64,000 bases of DNA from Lophium mytilinum (taxonomy: Eukaryota > Ascomycota > Dothideomycetes > Mytilinidiales > Mytilinidiaceae). Positions 23,629-33,819 of the stretch are shown here, piece after piece. Both the position numbers and the translations under genes were made by a program. The stretch covers positions 1,964,616 to 2,028,615 of the forward strand of contig MU004186.1 of assembly GCA_010093605.1 (NCBI GenBank). Reading direction: 5' to 3'. Position 1 is the stretch's first letter. Each line of letters opens with the position of its first letter. Under the pieces are notes generated by a model. It had not been told where the DNA came from and searched no databases. It worked only from the letters and a program-made list of their open reading frames with translations.

Positions 23629-25381
23629 TCAAGCTCCGCTGGCTACACTCGCAATGCTAGCCTTCCTCTGTGCGCCCGGCGGCGGTAGCTGTCCGGGCAT
23701 AATCTGCCGAGGGCCTTGCCCGTTAGCCATGACGCTCTGCCGCCTGCTTCCCGGCTGCTGGCCGCCTGGGCCATCGAGCCCCGCGCTCAGGGGAGGTGCG
23801 AATTGCCCGCCTCCACCGCTGTTTCCGCTGAAGTCTCCACCGCCGCCCATACCTAGCCCGCTGAGCATTGCCCTACTAGGAGGCATATTGTTCGGGTCGG
23901 AAGGTTGTCCGGTTGAGAAGAGGCTCGCACCGCGAGTCCCGCTTAGAGCGGCATGTAGCATGTCCTTCATCCGGATGTACTGGTACTTTGATTTGGTTGG
24001 GATGAAAGTGCGCGTGGCGAGGGGCCGCGCTCGAGCGCGAGCAACTGCGGCCATGACGGCTTCTTTCTCTTCGTCTGAGTCGACGGCACCTTGCGGTTCA
24101 AGATCTTCTGCGAGAGGGGCATTGGCATCGATGGCGGCTCCTGCATATGAGGTTAGCTGGCTGCTGGTTGCAGGATTACAATCAAGAAAGTAAGACGCAT
24201 GCCAAGCTAGATACTATGAGGAGTCTGTCTGCCCCAAGTCTGAGAAGTCTATCTCGCTCAAGTCCGCGGAGTCTATGTCGCTCAATTCCGAGGAGTCTGT
24301 CTCGCTCGATTCCGAAGATGTTGCCTCACTCGGATTTTTCTCCTCATTTTTTAATGCGACAGACACATGCTCCCTTGAAATTTTAAGAATAAATGTTTGC
24401 TTACTTTGTTGTTTTGCCTGGTTCTTCTTCTGGTACTGTGCTAAAAGCATGTCATAAGGCAAACTTCGCCCCGGCACCGCACGCTTCAATCCCATCGAGT
24501 GGCTCTTGCAAGTCAAGCTCCTAGCACAGAACCCTCCATTCGTAAGAGGAACACCACACTGCTTCTCCACGTCGACGGGACCCTTTGGCTTGGCAGCCTT
24601 GGCCTTAGGCTCATCCTTCTTCTTTTTCTTCGCGTTGGGCGCCTTGTCGGCATCCCCATCCAGCTTGCGCTTCTTTCCTTTCTTCGCCGCGTCACCGTCG
24701 GCAGCTGCGCCTTTGACGGCACTCTTCCGCGCATTGTTCTTGCCCCCTTCTCCCTCGTCATCCTTCTCGCCCTTCTCCTTGCGCAAGGCGGCATCCTTGG
24801 CCTCCTTGGCTTCCTTCTTCTTCTTGAGCTTCTCTTGTTTCTTATTCAGACAATCCTTGATGTGGGCTGCGGAAACGACGCGGAGGACCGGGCGTTTGCA
24901 ATGACGGCACTGGACTGTGTCGACTTTGTCTTCAAGAGGGCGGCCAGTCGGAAAGGCGGCGAGTGTTTTCTCATCCTGGGGATTTACGAGGGGAGACGAA
25001 GGGGTGGTGGACGCGGCGTCGGACTTTTTGGTAGTCTCGACATCTAGTTCTGAGATTAGCCTGATGATCCCAGGAAGTAACGTAGCGCAAGAACTTGACA
25101 TGTGCCTAATCGGAGCTTGTATATATATAGAGGGAGCACATACTGATAACCTCGCTTTCCTTCCAGTTCCCGGGAATGGTCTGCTTCAGAGGGGGCTTCT
25201 TGAGTTTGAGTGTCAAAGTCTTCCCCTTGGGGTGCTCGGGGAAGATGTTCTTGTAGATGTCTGGATCGACGATGCCTGCTTTCGAGGCCGAAGACGCTGG
25301 TACTAGAATAAGCATTAGTAGCGTGCCTTAGAGCTAGGGCATCATATCAGGCCTACTTTTGCGGGCGCCGTTTGTGGACAT
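23629..25381 (-). CDS. sgf73: Sgf73, SAGA deubiquitinase-module anchor (ataxin-7 family)
   Basis: Sgf73 tethers the H2B-deubiquitinating module to the SAGA coactivator. Four exons, 25381-25357 (25 nt), 25302-25144, 25049-24405 and 24140-23629, give 446 aa. Phases close at every junction. The order is: GNWKESE motif near residues 52-59; a CxxC..H..C zinc finger (Cys109, Cys112, His124, Cys128) that locks into the deubiquitinase module; a highly charged Lys/Ala/Glu linker (130-218); and the SCA7 domain (QCGVPLTNGGFCARSLTCKSHS, from about 225, ending GRSLPYDMLLAQYQ). A DANAPL...AVDSDEE block follows, then a Gly/Pro-rich tail. Intron 3 is 264 nt, far longer than the others, and carries a 24-bp tandem repeat, described separately. 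Confidence 0.94.
24218..24337. repeat. 24-bp tandem repeat (five units) inside SGF73 intron 3
   Basis: The units are 24218-24241, 24242-24265, 24266-24289, 24290-24313 and 24314-24337, each a variant of GAGGAGTCTRTCTCGCTCAAKTCC. On the minus strand they read in the frame that follows exon 3 and give eight-residue Ser/Asp/Glu repeats such as ELSDIDSA. The copies are diverged, the last one most. Confidence 0.85.
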
Positions 25382-26047
25382 GCTGGAGTGGGTGAGGCGG
25401 GTGAGGTGCGTAAGATGTGGCGGGTGACAGGCACGGTCAAGTGTAAGTGAGGGACGTGTATACTCTGTAAATTTTAAAGATAGCTGTTTGAGAGAAAGTA
25501 GAGGGTCGGGGCGGGGTGTGGGGGTGTTGTATGCGATGAGGCGCTGCCTTCACTCTCCGATGCCGCGGAATCCGCTAAGCCGCATTAGCAGACCACGTGA
25601 CTGACTCAGTACATCATTACATCTTTACACATGCGTCAAGTGCTACCTCCGAGATGAGCATACTGTCACGATGATGAGGGCTCCAGAGAGTTGATATAAT
25701 TACAATTACCAGCCTAGGAACGCAGGTACGCACGCGAGTTAGCAGTCTATCAATGGCGTCAACGGATACTAGATGTCTCGACTATGCATCTGCGTCACAG
25801 CTCATAGACTTGATTTTACGAAGTAGTTTCCGAGAATGCCGTCATCCAATCAGGCCAATATATACAATGCCCCTGGAAGTGTCTATGTACAAGTTTTGAT
25901 AAACCTCCTGATTCACACGCATCTATTCCGGCCTCCTGCATCTTCATTGCGAAGTACCTTCCTTCCCTCAAAGGCTCTCTGGTCATCTAAGCGTGGTTAG
26001 CAAACAGTCTGTGGATGACTGAGTTAAAATCTCCTTACAAGTAGTGC
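25382..26047. other. Intergenic region, no gene seen
   Basis: This is the SGF73 promoter side and the 3' flank of the secreted-protein gene. No open frame of note. Confidence 0.5.
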
Positions 26048-26560
26048 TTAGTTACTGTTTGTAGCTGTAACGCCTGAGATGGTGCAAGTGAACTTCTGGA
26101 CACCATTGTAACTACCCAGCGCATCTCCACAAACGTAATCATCCGCATCGGCAGGTACGAGGCAACTGCCGACGATACCCCCGTCGACGCCGTCCAGGCT
26201 TGTGACTTGTACGTCAAACAGTCCGTCTCCGGCCGAGTTCGGGTACAGCGTGATATGCCCATACGCTGCGCTGGTGACTGTTTCATCTTTTCCGTCGTAG
26301 ATTTCTAGTCGTTTGTACGTGCCATCCTCGTTCGTGTCGGCGGCATATTGCCCCTTGCTAGCATCGTTGTTGCCTTGCTGAGCAATTGCGACGTAGTTCT
26401 TGACATCGTCGCAGTCAGGAGGGCCATTGAACAAGTAGAGGTCTCCGAGAGATGGAATGCTGGGCTCAACGTAGGTAGCTGATTGACCAACATAGATGAG
26501 GAAGTCGGCACTGGCGGAGGCGGCGAGGCAGAGAGCTATGGCAGTGATAGAGGCCTTCAT
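26048..26560 (-). CDS. Small secreted protein, 170 aa, four cysteines
   Basis: The start at 26560 is chosen over an upstream in-frame ATG (26836) because it begins a clean signal peptide: MKASITAIALCLAASASA, with a likely cut before DFL. A TATA-like box also lies upstream, within the longer frame. The mature part is about 152 aa, acidic, with four cysteines (50, 133, 144, 159) that could form two disulfides. It has no transmembrane segment or catalytic motif I recognise. The features (small, secreted, cysteine-containing, gene-poor flank of over 2 kb upstream) fit a candidate effector or cell-surface protein, but that is inference. The sequence is rich in Asp, Gly and Tyr. I do not know the family. 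Confidence 0.8.
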   Translation of the reverse strand: MKASITAIALCLAASASADFLIYVGQSATYVEPSIPSLGDLYLFNGPPDCDDVKNYVAIAQQGNNDASKGQYAADTNEDGTYKRLEIYDGKDETVTSAAYGHITLYPNSAGDGLFDVQVTSLDGVDGGIVGSCLVPADADDYVCGDALGSYNGVQKFTCTISGVTATNSN

Positions 26561-26723
26561 ATTGGTGGTGGTAGATGGTCTAGTTTGGAGAGATCTTCGA
26601 AAGAGATAGTGTGAAGAGTGAGAGGTTTGGGGGTTGTGTTGATTGGTCGAAAGTGTTGGACTGGCTGTATGAAGCTGGATGATGAGAGGACTGATACTGG
26701 CAAGAGATGTAGAATGTTCATAC

Positions 26724-26735
26724 TCCTTTATACTT
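26724..26735 (-). promoter_or_regulatory. TATA-like box upstream of the secreted-protein gene
   Basis: On the minus strand the sequence reads AAGTATAAAGGAG. It lies about 165 bp upstream of the ATG at 26560, a plausible core promoter position given a short 5' leader. Confidence 0.45.
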
Positions 26736-28876
26736 TCATCTGAGGTCCTTTCGCGCCGGATCCTCCATCGGCCTTCGGATATACCCAGTTGGCAGACATT
26801 TGGTTGATCTGCTGGTTTTGTTGGAGCTTTTCCCACATGTAGTAGGAGCCAAGATGGACCTTAGACACTATCGCAATGGTAGCATCTCAAGTAGACGCAC
26901 TTACCGTAGTGCTTGCACAAAGGATTCATACTCATCTCTATGGCGTCACAGTTCGATTGAAGGCTGAAGATCATCAGAACTAACAAGGTACTTCCGCTCC
27001 TTTCACTCTATACAATGGATAGTGTGCCGCGTAGGAGCTGTTAGGTAATGGTGGTGATGGAACGGCGCGTTCTTCGTAGATAGATGAAGCAGGCAGTTGT
27101 ACGGACGAGCCGCATGCTCTTGGCCATCGTCATGCATACTTTCAAAGGTGTATGGTGTGACTTGAAAAATGTAGCTTACCCACGACTAAGGATTATCAAC
27201 CCTGGAAAAGGCGTGTTTGGCTTGCTGCCAAGTACGCTTCCAATACTCGGACTCTCGTGACATCTATCGCCACCAACATTCGGTTTCAAGCTAAGGATAG
27301 AGATCTGCCGGGGCCTGCCGTAGGGCTATAAGATCTACCTATCCCACAGATCCTTCGCGCCTGGGGTTGAGGAATAAGAACCCACAGTTAAATCTCTTTA
27401 AACTAGTGCCTACCCGCTAGCTTGTTTGCCAAGTGTCAGCGGTTTCAACAACTAGCTAGTATGCGGCTGAGCGGCGTTGCTATAAGGCAGCTCCAGTACG
27501 TGCCTAGAAGCATGGGGCCAGAGAGTCGAGATCGGACTCTTGGCTAGAATTTGACGGCAGCGGACTTAATCTAGAGTGAAAACAGATTTTCAAAGATGTG
27601 TGTAGAAAACAGAGATGGCTAACAAGAACACGAGACAGCCTGTAAGCAGCTGTTCGAAAGCCAACACTAATCTCCTACTGCCATTTTGTACGGAGTAGCT
27701 ACGTAGAGCTTCCTCGCCTCCGCGTAGAATGCGCAGGCTGTCGTGTTTCCCTCGTACGTAACTAGCTTGGTCGTACCTTTCTTTTTATCATCCTAGTCCC
27801 TTGAAGCATCTGCTTGGTGTACCTGAATTGATTGTTGGCTCGCTTGCAGTTGCTGCGATTGCACTGGGCAGGTCTCTTGGCCGCCTCATCTCTATGCAGA
27901 TCCTTCCGGGGTGTTGGCGCGTGATGATGTGCTAGGAATAGATATTCGCCGAGAGCGACGATCGCGAACTAGAGTAGAAGTGGCCAAGTCGATACTACCC
28001 TCTTTCACTCGAGCGCTGTCACACTGTGGTAGGTGAAGCCCGACTTAACCGCAGCGTTGAACCAGACTCCTGGGAGCCGTTGAACACGGACTAGGGATGG
28101 TAGTCCAGAAGTATATACAAGTTGAACTGAACTCTTTTTCTTTCCAGCTCAAGGACGACAATGAGACGTGGTATGATGCTTGCCCAACAGCGCGAAAATC
28201 TTTGAGGCGGACGCCGATATGATGCAGTATTCATTGTAGCTCAAAGCGCAAAGAAGTGCGTTAGAGGAATCTAAATGTTAGGCCTAGTCTTCTCGTTTCT
28301 AACGATCCAGCAACTTCTTTTGATAAATTCCGATATTCGCGGAGTGGCCAGAGACAAGCCTTTGAGAAGGCGAAGGACGGAAATATTGTGACGGCCACGT
28401 GACTATCATGTGACTGATCCATGATATGTGAAGGCTAAAAGTCATGGAGGTTGCTCTCTTCTTTCTATGTAAAGAAGATTGAAGTGTTCACTGCCTCCAG
28501 CTCTCTTCGGGTATATGACCGCTGTCACTTGCGAATTGGCCGATCTGACGCCCTTTTAGACCACCTACAAGAGCTTTTGGCCCACGGTGATGAGTCAATA
28601 GGACTTTCCGCCCATTTTCCGTACTTGAGAGGACTTGGATCCCTTTATAGACGTATGAGTGGTGCTCCGGTACCCTCTCCATGAAGCTGCGAGCCTGTCG
28701 ACATCGCATGGCTGGTATGACAACCGCGTTCTCGTACCGGTGACTCACATTTGAGGCCGGAAGTACTTAAGTTTAGCATAACTTTCTTAAAAGATATTCA
28801 TCTTGACGGTCTTGCACACCTTTTTTGCGATACTGACACCTTTTTTACCCGTATAGATAGCTTCCAGCTTATCACA
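26736..28876. other. Gene-poor spacer of about 2.1 kb
   Basis: No coding frame is supported. A 77-codon + frame (28451-28684) has no recognisable content. Near 28635-28700 lies one copy of a diverged repeat also found beyond the methyltransferase gene (see 29998-30062). Confidence 0.5.
28635..28700 (+). repeat. Diverged repeat, copy 1 (partner at 29998-30062)
   Basis: The segment from TTGGATCCCTTTATAG to GCTGCGAG aligns by eye with the segment at 29998-30062 at roughly 70% identity with almost no gaps. The blocks GAGTGG, CTCTCC and TGCGAG are shared in the same order. The two copies flank the methyltransferase gene in direct orientation. Confidence 0.5.
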
Positions 28877-29605
28877 ATGGCCGAGCAAATTGCGTCATCG
28901 CCGGATCTTAAACCTGAATACGAGCCTCCTGCGGACCTCAAATCCCGCTTGAAAGCCTCATACGATGCTATCGCCCCGACGTACAACGAATGGACGATCC
29001 CGCACTCGGCCACGCGACTCCACTACCTAGACAAGCTGCTCAGCCGCCTGCCCACCTCAACGTCAACCCCCGTCTCTGTGCTTGAGCTCGGTTGTGGCTA
29101 TGGCGTTCCCGTCACCCAGAAGCTGCTCTCCTACCCCAACTTCACCGTCACTGCCAACGACATCTCCAGCGTCCAGATCGAGCTCGCCCGCGCCAGCCTA
29201 TTGCCCGACCCGTCAGGCCCGGCCCACGGCCGCCTTAAGCTGCTGGAGTGCGACATGCTCGCCCTCAACTTCGAGCCGGGGACCTTGGACGCCGTCGTCG
29301 GCATGTACTCGATCATCCACCTCCCGCGCGCCGAGCAAGTCGAGATGCTGCGGAAGATCGTGACATGGCTGAAGCCAGGCGGGTGGTTGTTCGCGAACTT
29401 CGGGGCGGAAGAATTCGCGGGGGCGGAGAACCAGAATTGGTTGAAGGAAGAAAAGGGGTGGATGTTTTGGAGTGGCTGGGGGAGCGAAGGGACGGTGGAG
29501 AAGGTGAAGGAAGCAGGACTGGAGGTGGTAGTGCAAGAGACGCAGCAAGACGTGGTTGATGGGAAGGTGTTCTTGTGGATTCTAGCGAGGAAAAGCGATT
29601 CGTGA
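28877..29605 (+). CDS. Class I SAM-dependent methyltransferase
   Basis: This is a 242-aa intronless protein that transfers a methyl group from S-adenosylmethionine to an unknown acceptor. The start at 28877 is the first ATG of the coherent frame; an upstream in-frame extension from 28751 is Phe/Leu-rich leader sequence. Motif I is VLELGCGYGVPVT (residues 68-80). The acidic loop after beta-2 is TANDIS, motif II/III is LDAVVGMYSIIHLPRAEQ, and the post-motif helix WLKPGGWLFANFG is typical of the Methyltransf_11/25 folds. The N-terminal YDAIAPTYNEW is a cap seen in small-molecule methyltransferases. The Zn2Cys6 regulator lies about 0.9 kb downstream on the same strand. Co-regulation is possible but unproven. 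Confidence 0.88.
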   Translation: MAEQIASSPDLKPEYEPPADLKSRLKASYDAIAPTYNEWTIPHSATRLHYLDKLLSRLPTSTSTPVSVLELGCGYGVPVTQKLLSYPNFTVTANDISSVQIELARASLLPDPSGPAHGRLKLLECDMLALNFEPGTLDAVVGMYSIIHLPRAEQVEMLRKIVTWLKPGGWLFANFGAEEFAGAENQNWLKEEKGWMFWSGWGSEGTVEKVKEAGLEVVVQETQQDVVDGKVFLWILARKSDS

Positions 29606-30529
29606 AAGCGTGAAGGTGACGATGAACGGTGACGAACAGGGATTAGTCTTGAAATAGGAGAGTAGTTTTCGGATATCTAGTTCGATTATGCACTCTGTGT
29701 CTGACGTCGTAGACGATAAACCTGAGCTGCACTTGTACAGCCCCTTTGGGCATCCTGTGGTAGGTGTATCTCGTAGGCACTACGTAACAAAGGCTTCTAT
29801 GCCCAACGGAATCTCTCTCACCATCTTCCAGTGCCTTGATTTACCCTTGTCGCTGCCTGCACTCTAACCACAAGATGCGCGGAGGGCTGTACATGTACCT
29901 AGAATATCACGTATTCGCGTAGCCTGAGTCACATAGAATGGATAGTCGGCACAGCTGACTTTGGGCACTACCGTGCTACGGCCGAACGTGATGAGGCTTG
30001 AATACCTTTATCGTCGCAAGAGTGGCGCTGCGGTGCACTCTCCGTGGAAATGCGAGAGTGTTGATGCAGGATTCGGTGAGAGATTGCCCGGGAACAAAGG
30101 GCGCGGAGTACAGTGCTAGGCCGAATGTAGTGAGGACATCGTGGCTAGCCTCTCGCGGCTAGACGATGGTGCTTACGGCATCTCGTCCGTTTCTCCAACC
30201 CCCAGCTTCGTCGGACAAGCGCTCCAACCAAAGGCGCGAACGCGTATGCATTCGTTCCTCTGAAGCATCGAACGCCCATCCGCACTGCCACTGCGTATCT
30301 CCCACCAAGTCAAGACCGCTGCGTAGCTTCTTCAGTCAGCCTTACCTTAGCAGCCTGAGACGTCACACTGCTGAAGTCGCTTGGAGTGTGCGTATGTTGA
30401 TCTATCTGTTACTCTTGAAATAGATTTCGCAGTGATAGCCCCATCGTACATAACTAATCGGAGCCGGCCTTACCACCAGCAATTCAGACCCTGAGCCAAG
30501 ACATCCTGCAGCACGAATACTCCACCTAA
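29606..30529. other. Intergenic region with diverged internal repeats
   Basis: No gene is supported. Two related segments occur about 140 bp apart, GTGCTACGGCCGAACGTGATGA near 29973 and a variant near 30112. The partner copy of the 28635 repeat is at 29998-30062. Confidence 0.45.
29998..30062 (+). repeat. Diverged repeat, copy 2 (partner at 28635-28700)
   Basis: See the partner entry. It starts TTGAATACCTTTATCG and ends near TGCGAGAGTGTT. The eye alignment gives about 70% identity. Confidence 0.5.
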
Positions 30530-32226
30530 ATGGGCTACTTCGGACTTCCAAGCAAAGCTTGTTCGCCGTGCAGAGGCAGGAGAATCAAAGTAAGTGACGT
30601 GATCCCGACCTCCAGCCAGCCTCAGGCCACCCATTCCAAATGCTGTAAGTGAAACCCGGGAGACCGTCTCTAACGAGTGAACAGTGCGATCTGTCTACTC
30701 CTGCGTGTAGCCAGTGCGTGAGAAGCCACCGAACGTGCTTTGGCTACCGCAATCCGGTAGATTTGCTTTTTCACGATCAGAGCGAAGATGTGGCTTGCAA
30801 AGCCCAGCGGCCGAAGCGGGCATCTCAACGGCGGAAGGCTGCTGAATCCACCATCATTGTTCCAAAATGCTCTAGTCCTACCCTGCCTTCACCGGTGTTC
30901 TTCCCAATATCCGCAGAGACTCAAGCTTCGTGCTTCTTCTTCAGCAACTATCCGTCCAAGTCTTCGAAAACGTATAAGACCATGTATGAATATATACCTG
31001 CACTCTACTGCACAGAATCGTCCGATAGCCCGCTAGTATGCATCGTCACGGCCCTCGGCCTGGCCGGTCTGTCCTATCATACCGACACGTCCGGTCTGGG
31101 GACGGCGGCTACTGCATGGTATGATCGAGCGTTGCGTAAGACCAATTATAACCTACGCCACGGGGAGCTAGCCAAGTTGGATCGGACACTACTCGTCGTA
31201 TTGCTGCTGGGTCTATATGAAGTATGTACCACCCGACCTCCACCGCAATGCTAGAGGCTCATTATCTATTAGACCAACACATGCCGTACACCCAGCTATC
31301 AGTCAATAGAATCAGCGCTCACACATGTCAAAGGCGCAACAGCGTTACTCGACCTGCGGGGCGACAAGCAGCTTGAGACTGATTTTGGTCGTGCCTTGTT
31401 CACCCAGGCACGTACGCAGATCATAACTGGATGCTATCAAACCAAAACACCGGTTCCAGATATAGTCGTTCGATTGTCACTGTCTTCAAGATGCCACTAC
31501 GACAGGATCATCGATCCCATGGGAGATATCATCTTATCCATTTCCAGCTTCTGCAACACGAAGGCTGAAATACCATTCCATCCTCCACTATATCAATCCG
31601 AAAGTGTAACAAGAGACACCATTGCTCGTTACGCCGCAATCACGAAATCGTTTGAGCACTGGGACCAAACTCTTGCTGATGGATTCCTTCCAACAATCGT
31701 GCCCGTACCGAACGCGACTCCCGACGTACTCTCCGACCACTACCACGTGTACTCGGATATATGGATTGCGGGTTTTGTGAATAACTACCGCGCCAATAGC
31801 ATACTCGTCCACGAAGCGCTAGTCAGCCAGCTATGCTTCCTACAATCCCATCACGCCCACGACGTGAACGAGATTCTGGAACTTGAGGATCAAATCGTGC
31901 GTTCTCGCAGCATTATCCTATCTGAGATTGAGGCTGTCTGTGCCAGCGTCCCCGGCCTCCTTCAGACCAAGTCTGCTGCAGCTGGCGTCGGCCTGCTTTG
32001 GATCCTGTATCTATCCGCTCAAGTGGCACCAGCCATAGTTCCGGTACCGGAGAAGACACGCCGCTGGATCATCGGGCGCCTGGAGAAGATCGGGGCTGAA
32101 ATGGGTGTACGGCAGGCGTCTACTTTGGCGGCGCTTCTACGCGAAGAGCTGCACATATGGAGTGTACTAAAAGTAGATCAAGCATCTATTGGGTGGACAG
32201 AGGAAAGTATGGTGACCTGTGTCTGA
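30530..32226 (+). CDS. Zn2Cys6 (C6) transcription factor
   Basis: This is a fungal-specific DNA-binding regulator. Three exons (30530-30589, 30685-31221, 31303-32226) give 506 aa. Intron 1 (95 nt) splits the zinc cluster. After splicing the six cysteines are at 11, 14, 21, 28, 31 and 38 in the pattern CxxCxxRRIKCDxxxPxCxxCxxxxxxC. A basic linker (KAQRPKRASQRRKAA) follows. The middle region matches the fungal_trans_2-like domain (LLGLYESIESALTHVKGATALLDLRG across intron 2, and later HYHVYSDIWIAGFVNNYRANSI). The first exon is only 60 nt. Targets are unknown. Family members often regulate neighbouring metabolic genes, and the methyltransferase upstream is the nearest candidate. Confidence 0.9.
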
Positions 32227-33068
32227 GGACTTGGGTGTACGAATCATGAAACAACTCGTTGCCGGCAACGGAATACCTTATCTTATTCTATAGTTGAGCA
32301 CTCATGTCCCTGAAACTTGCTATCATCGGAATGGATACCAATACAGTTCACGGACTTGGGGCAACAAATATAAGCTGTAATATTCCACTTCTTCTTTTTG
32401 CCGTGTGCCAGATGTCGCCCCCTTGGATGACGAGTCTTTAACGTGTTCAATTCTAATAATAAGGTAAAGTGAACAGCTTGTCTGAAGGCTAGGCTGACAA
32501 GTCAAGATACTCGGGAACGGGGAAGAAAAAAAGAGAAAAGAAAGAAGAAAGAGGGGGCCGAGGGGATAGATCCAGCTTATAAGCAAAGACATCTCGCATC
32601 CTTGCCCTCCATCTCCGACTCTTCCGGACCCTCCGTTTCCCAACTTTTCTGGGCCCTCCCCATACATATCAGCATTCTCGCTTTCAAGTCTAGCGTCTAT
32701 ATGCAAGGCAATTGGATCCGATGTCATCTCTCGTGGCGTGTGCCCAAATGACTATACTTTAAAGACATTTAATTCAACTCAATCCAGGTCCGCAACACTG
32801 TTGCATCTTTCATAGCCCCAACACCGCAATGTAATATTACAAACATGAAGTTTTCCCAACAAAAGATCCAACACCGGGGCTCCAATCCGCACATCTCCAT
32901 TCACAATTGCGTAGAGCCGTTCAACTTCTCTAGAATGTGCAGATACTCAAAGTGTATTGCGGGCTAACCTTAGATTGGCCATCCAAGCAATTCTTCTCCA
33001 TAAATCAAAAACGCCGGCCATGCATCGCATTTTCTCGCTCTGTACAAACTCTAGCAACAAAACCTCTT
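32227..33068. other. Intergenic region, no gene seen
   Basis: A 134-codon minus-strand frame (32323-32727) contains a Leu/Phe/Pro-rich stretch that is only the complement of a purine-rich tract (GAAAAAAAGAGAAAAG near 32523). I do not support it as a gene. Confidence 0.5.
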
Positions 33069-33687
33069 TCACTGTCTCCCGCCGTTACCTCCATTCGAGC
33101 CTCCGCCTTGGCTCTTTTCCACAATCGCCTGTCGAATGCCGGCTATAATGCCGAACCCCCGGCCTCCACCATTGCCGTTCCTTCGGTCCTGTCTTCGCTG
33201 GCGGAACTGCAAATCCAGTCAGTTTTGTTCATCTGCAGGATGCTCATGAAGCACTTACATTCAGTAAACGGGGGCGGCCTTGATCATTGTTGTTGTAGTC
33301 GTTATTGGAGTACCCTTGGTTGTTGGAGTAGCCCTGGTTGTTCGAGTATCCGTTATTCCGGTTTCCGCCTTGGGAGTCCCGGTCTTGCCGTCGGTCTTGC
33401 TGCCGGTCTTGTTGCGCATAGTTGTTCGAGTTGTTGTTGTTGTTGTTGTAATAGCCGTCTGACTCCCCTTGCCTGTCCCTGTCCTGTCGCGAATAGTCGT
33501 TGTTGTTGTTGTTTGAGTAGCCGTTTGAGTAGCCATTTCTCGAGTAGCCGTTGTTGGTCGTCACAACTTCGAGTCCGCCTCTTTGAAAGTCTCGGTCCTG
33601 CTGCGCATAATCGTTTTTGTCTGAGTACTCGCTGGTTGCTGAATATCTATCGTTGTTGGCATAGCCGTTGTTGTTTCGGTCCGACAT
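33069..33687 (-). CDS. Asn/Tyr/Asp/Gln-rich low-complexity protein
   Basis: Two exons, 33687-33259 and 33206-33069, give 188 aa; an upstream in-frame ATG at 33729 would add 14. Exon 1 consists almost entirely of Asn, Asp, Gln, Tyr, Ser, Gly and Arg, with repeated blocks such as NNNGYSNN, YAQQDR and QDRRQDRD. This composition is shared with prion-like or phase-separating domains. Exon 2 was added because the donor is a strong GTAAGT, a CTGAC branch site and TTTGCAG acceptor follow 51 nt later, and the frame continues in phase with related composition: RQRRQDRRNGNGGGRGFG, then GIIAGIRQAIVEKSQ. No domain or catalytic motif is visible. Encoding DNA is rich in (AAC)n triplets, so length polymorphism is expected. 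Function is unknown. Confidence 0.72.
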
Positions 33688-33810
33688 GTTGAGTAGATGG
33701 TCCGTGAGTAAGTTTATAATGGTGGACATGGATGGCTGATAGTATGGTGCAGGGGGGGTAGATATTAAGTTGGTTGGATTGAAGTAAATTTAAATCGGCA
33801 GACCAACAAT

Positions 33811-33819
33811 CCTTATATA
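33811..33819 (-). promoter_or_regulatory. TATA box upstream of the Asn-rich gene
   Basis: TATATAAGG reads on the minus strand about 125 bp upstream of the chosen ATG at 33687 (about 85 bp from the alternative at 33729). Confidence 0.5.

Noticed and set aside
23654-25047. Two long + strand frames opposite SGF73 (179 and 182 codons)
   Set aside because: Leu/Phe-rich complements of the Lys/Glu- and Gly-rich SGF73 exons.
28877-32226. Secondary-metabolite cluster (methyltransferase plus Zn2Cys6 factor)
   Set aside because: No polyketide synthase, peptide synthetase, terpene cyclase or P450 nearby.
32323-32727. 134-codon minus frame
   Set aside because: Driven by a purine tract; no conserved content or splice support.
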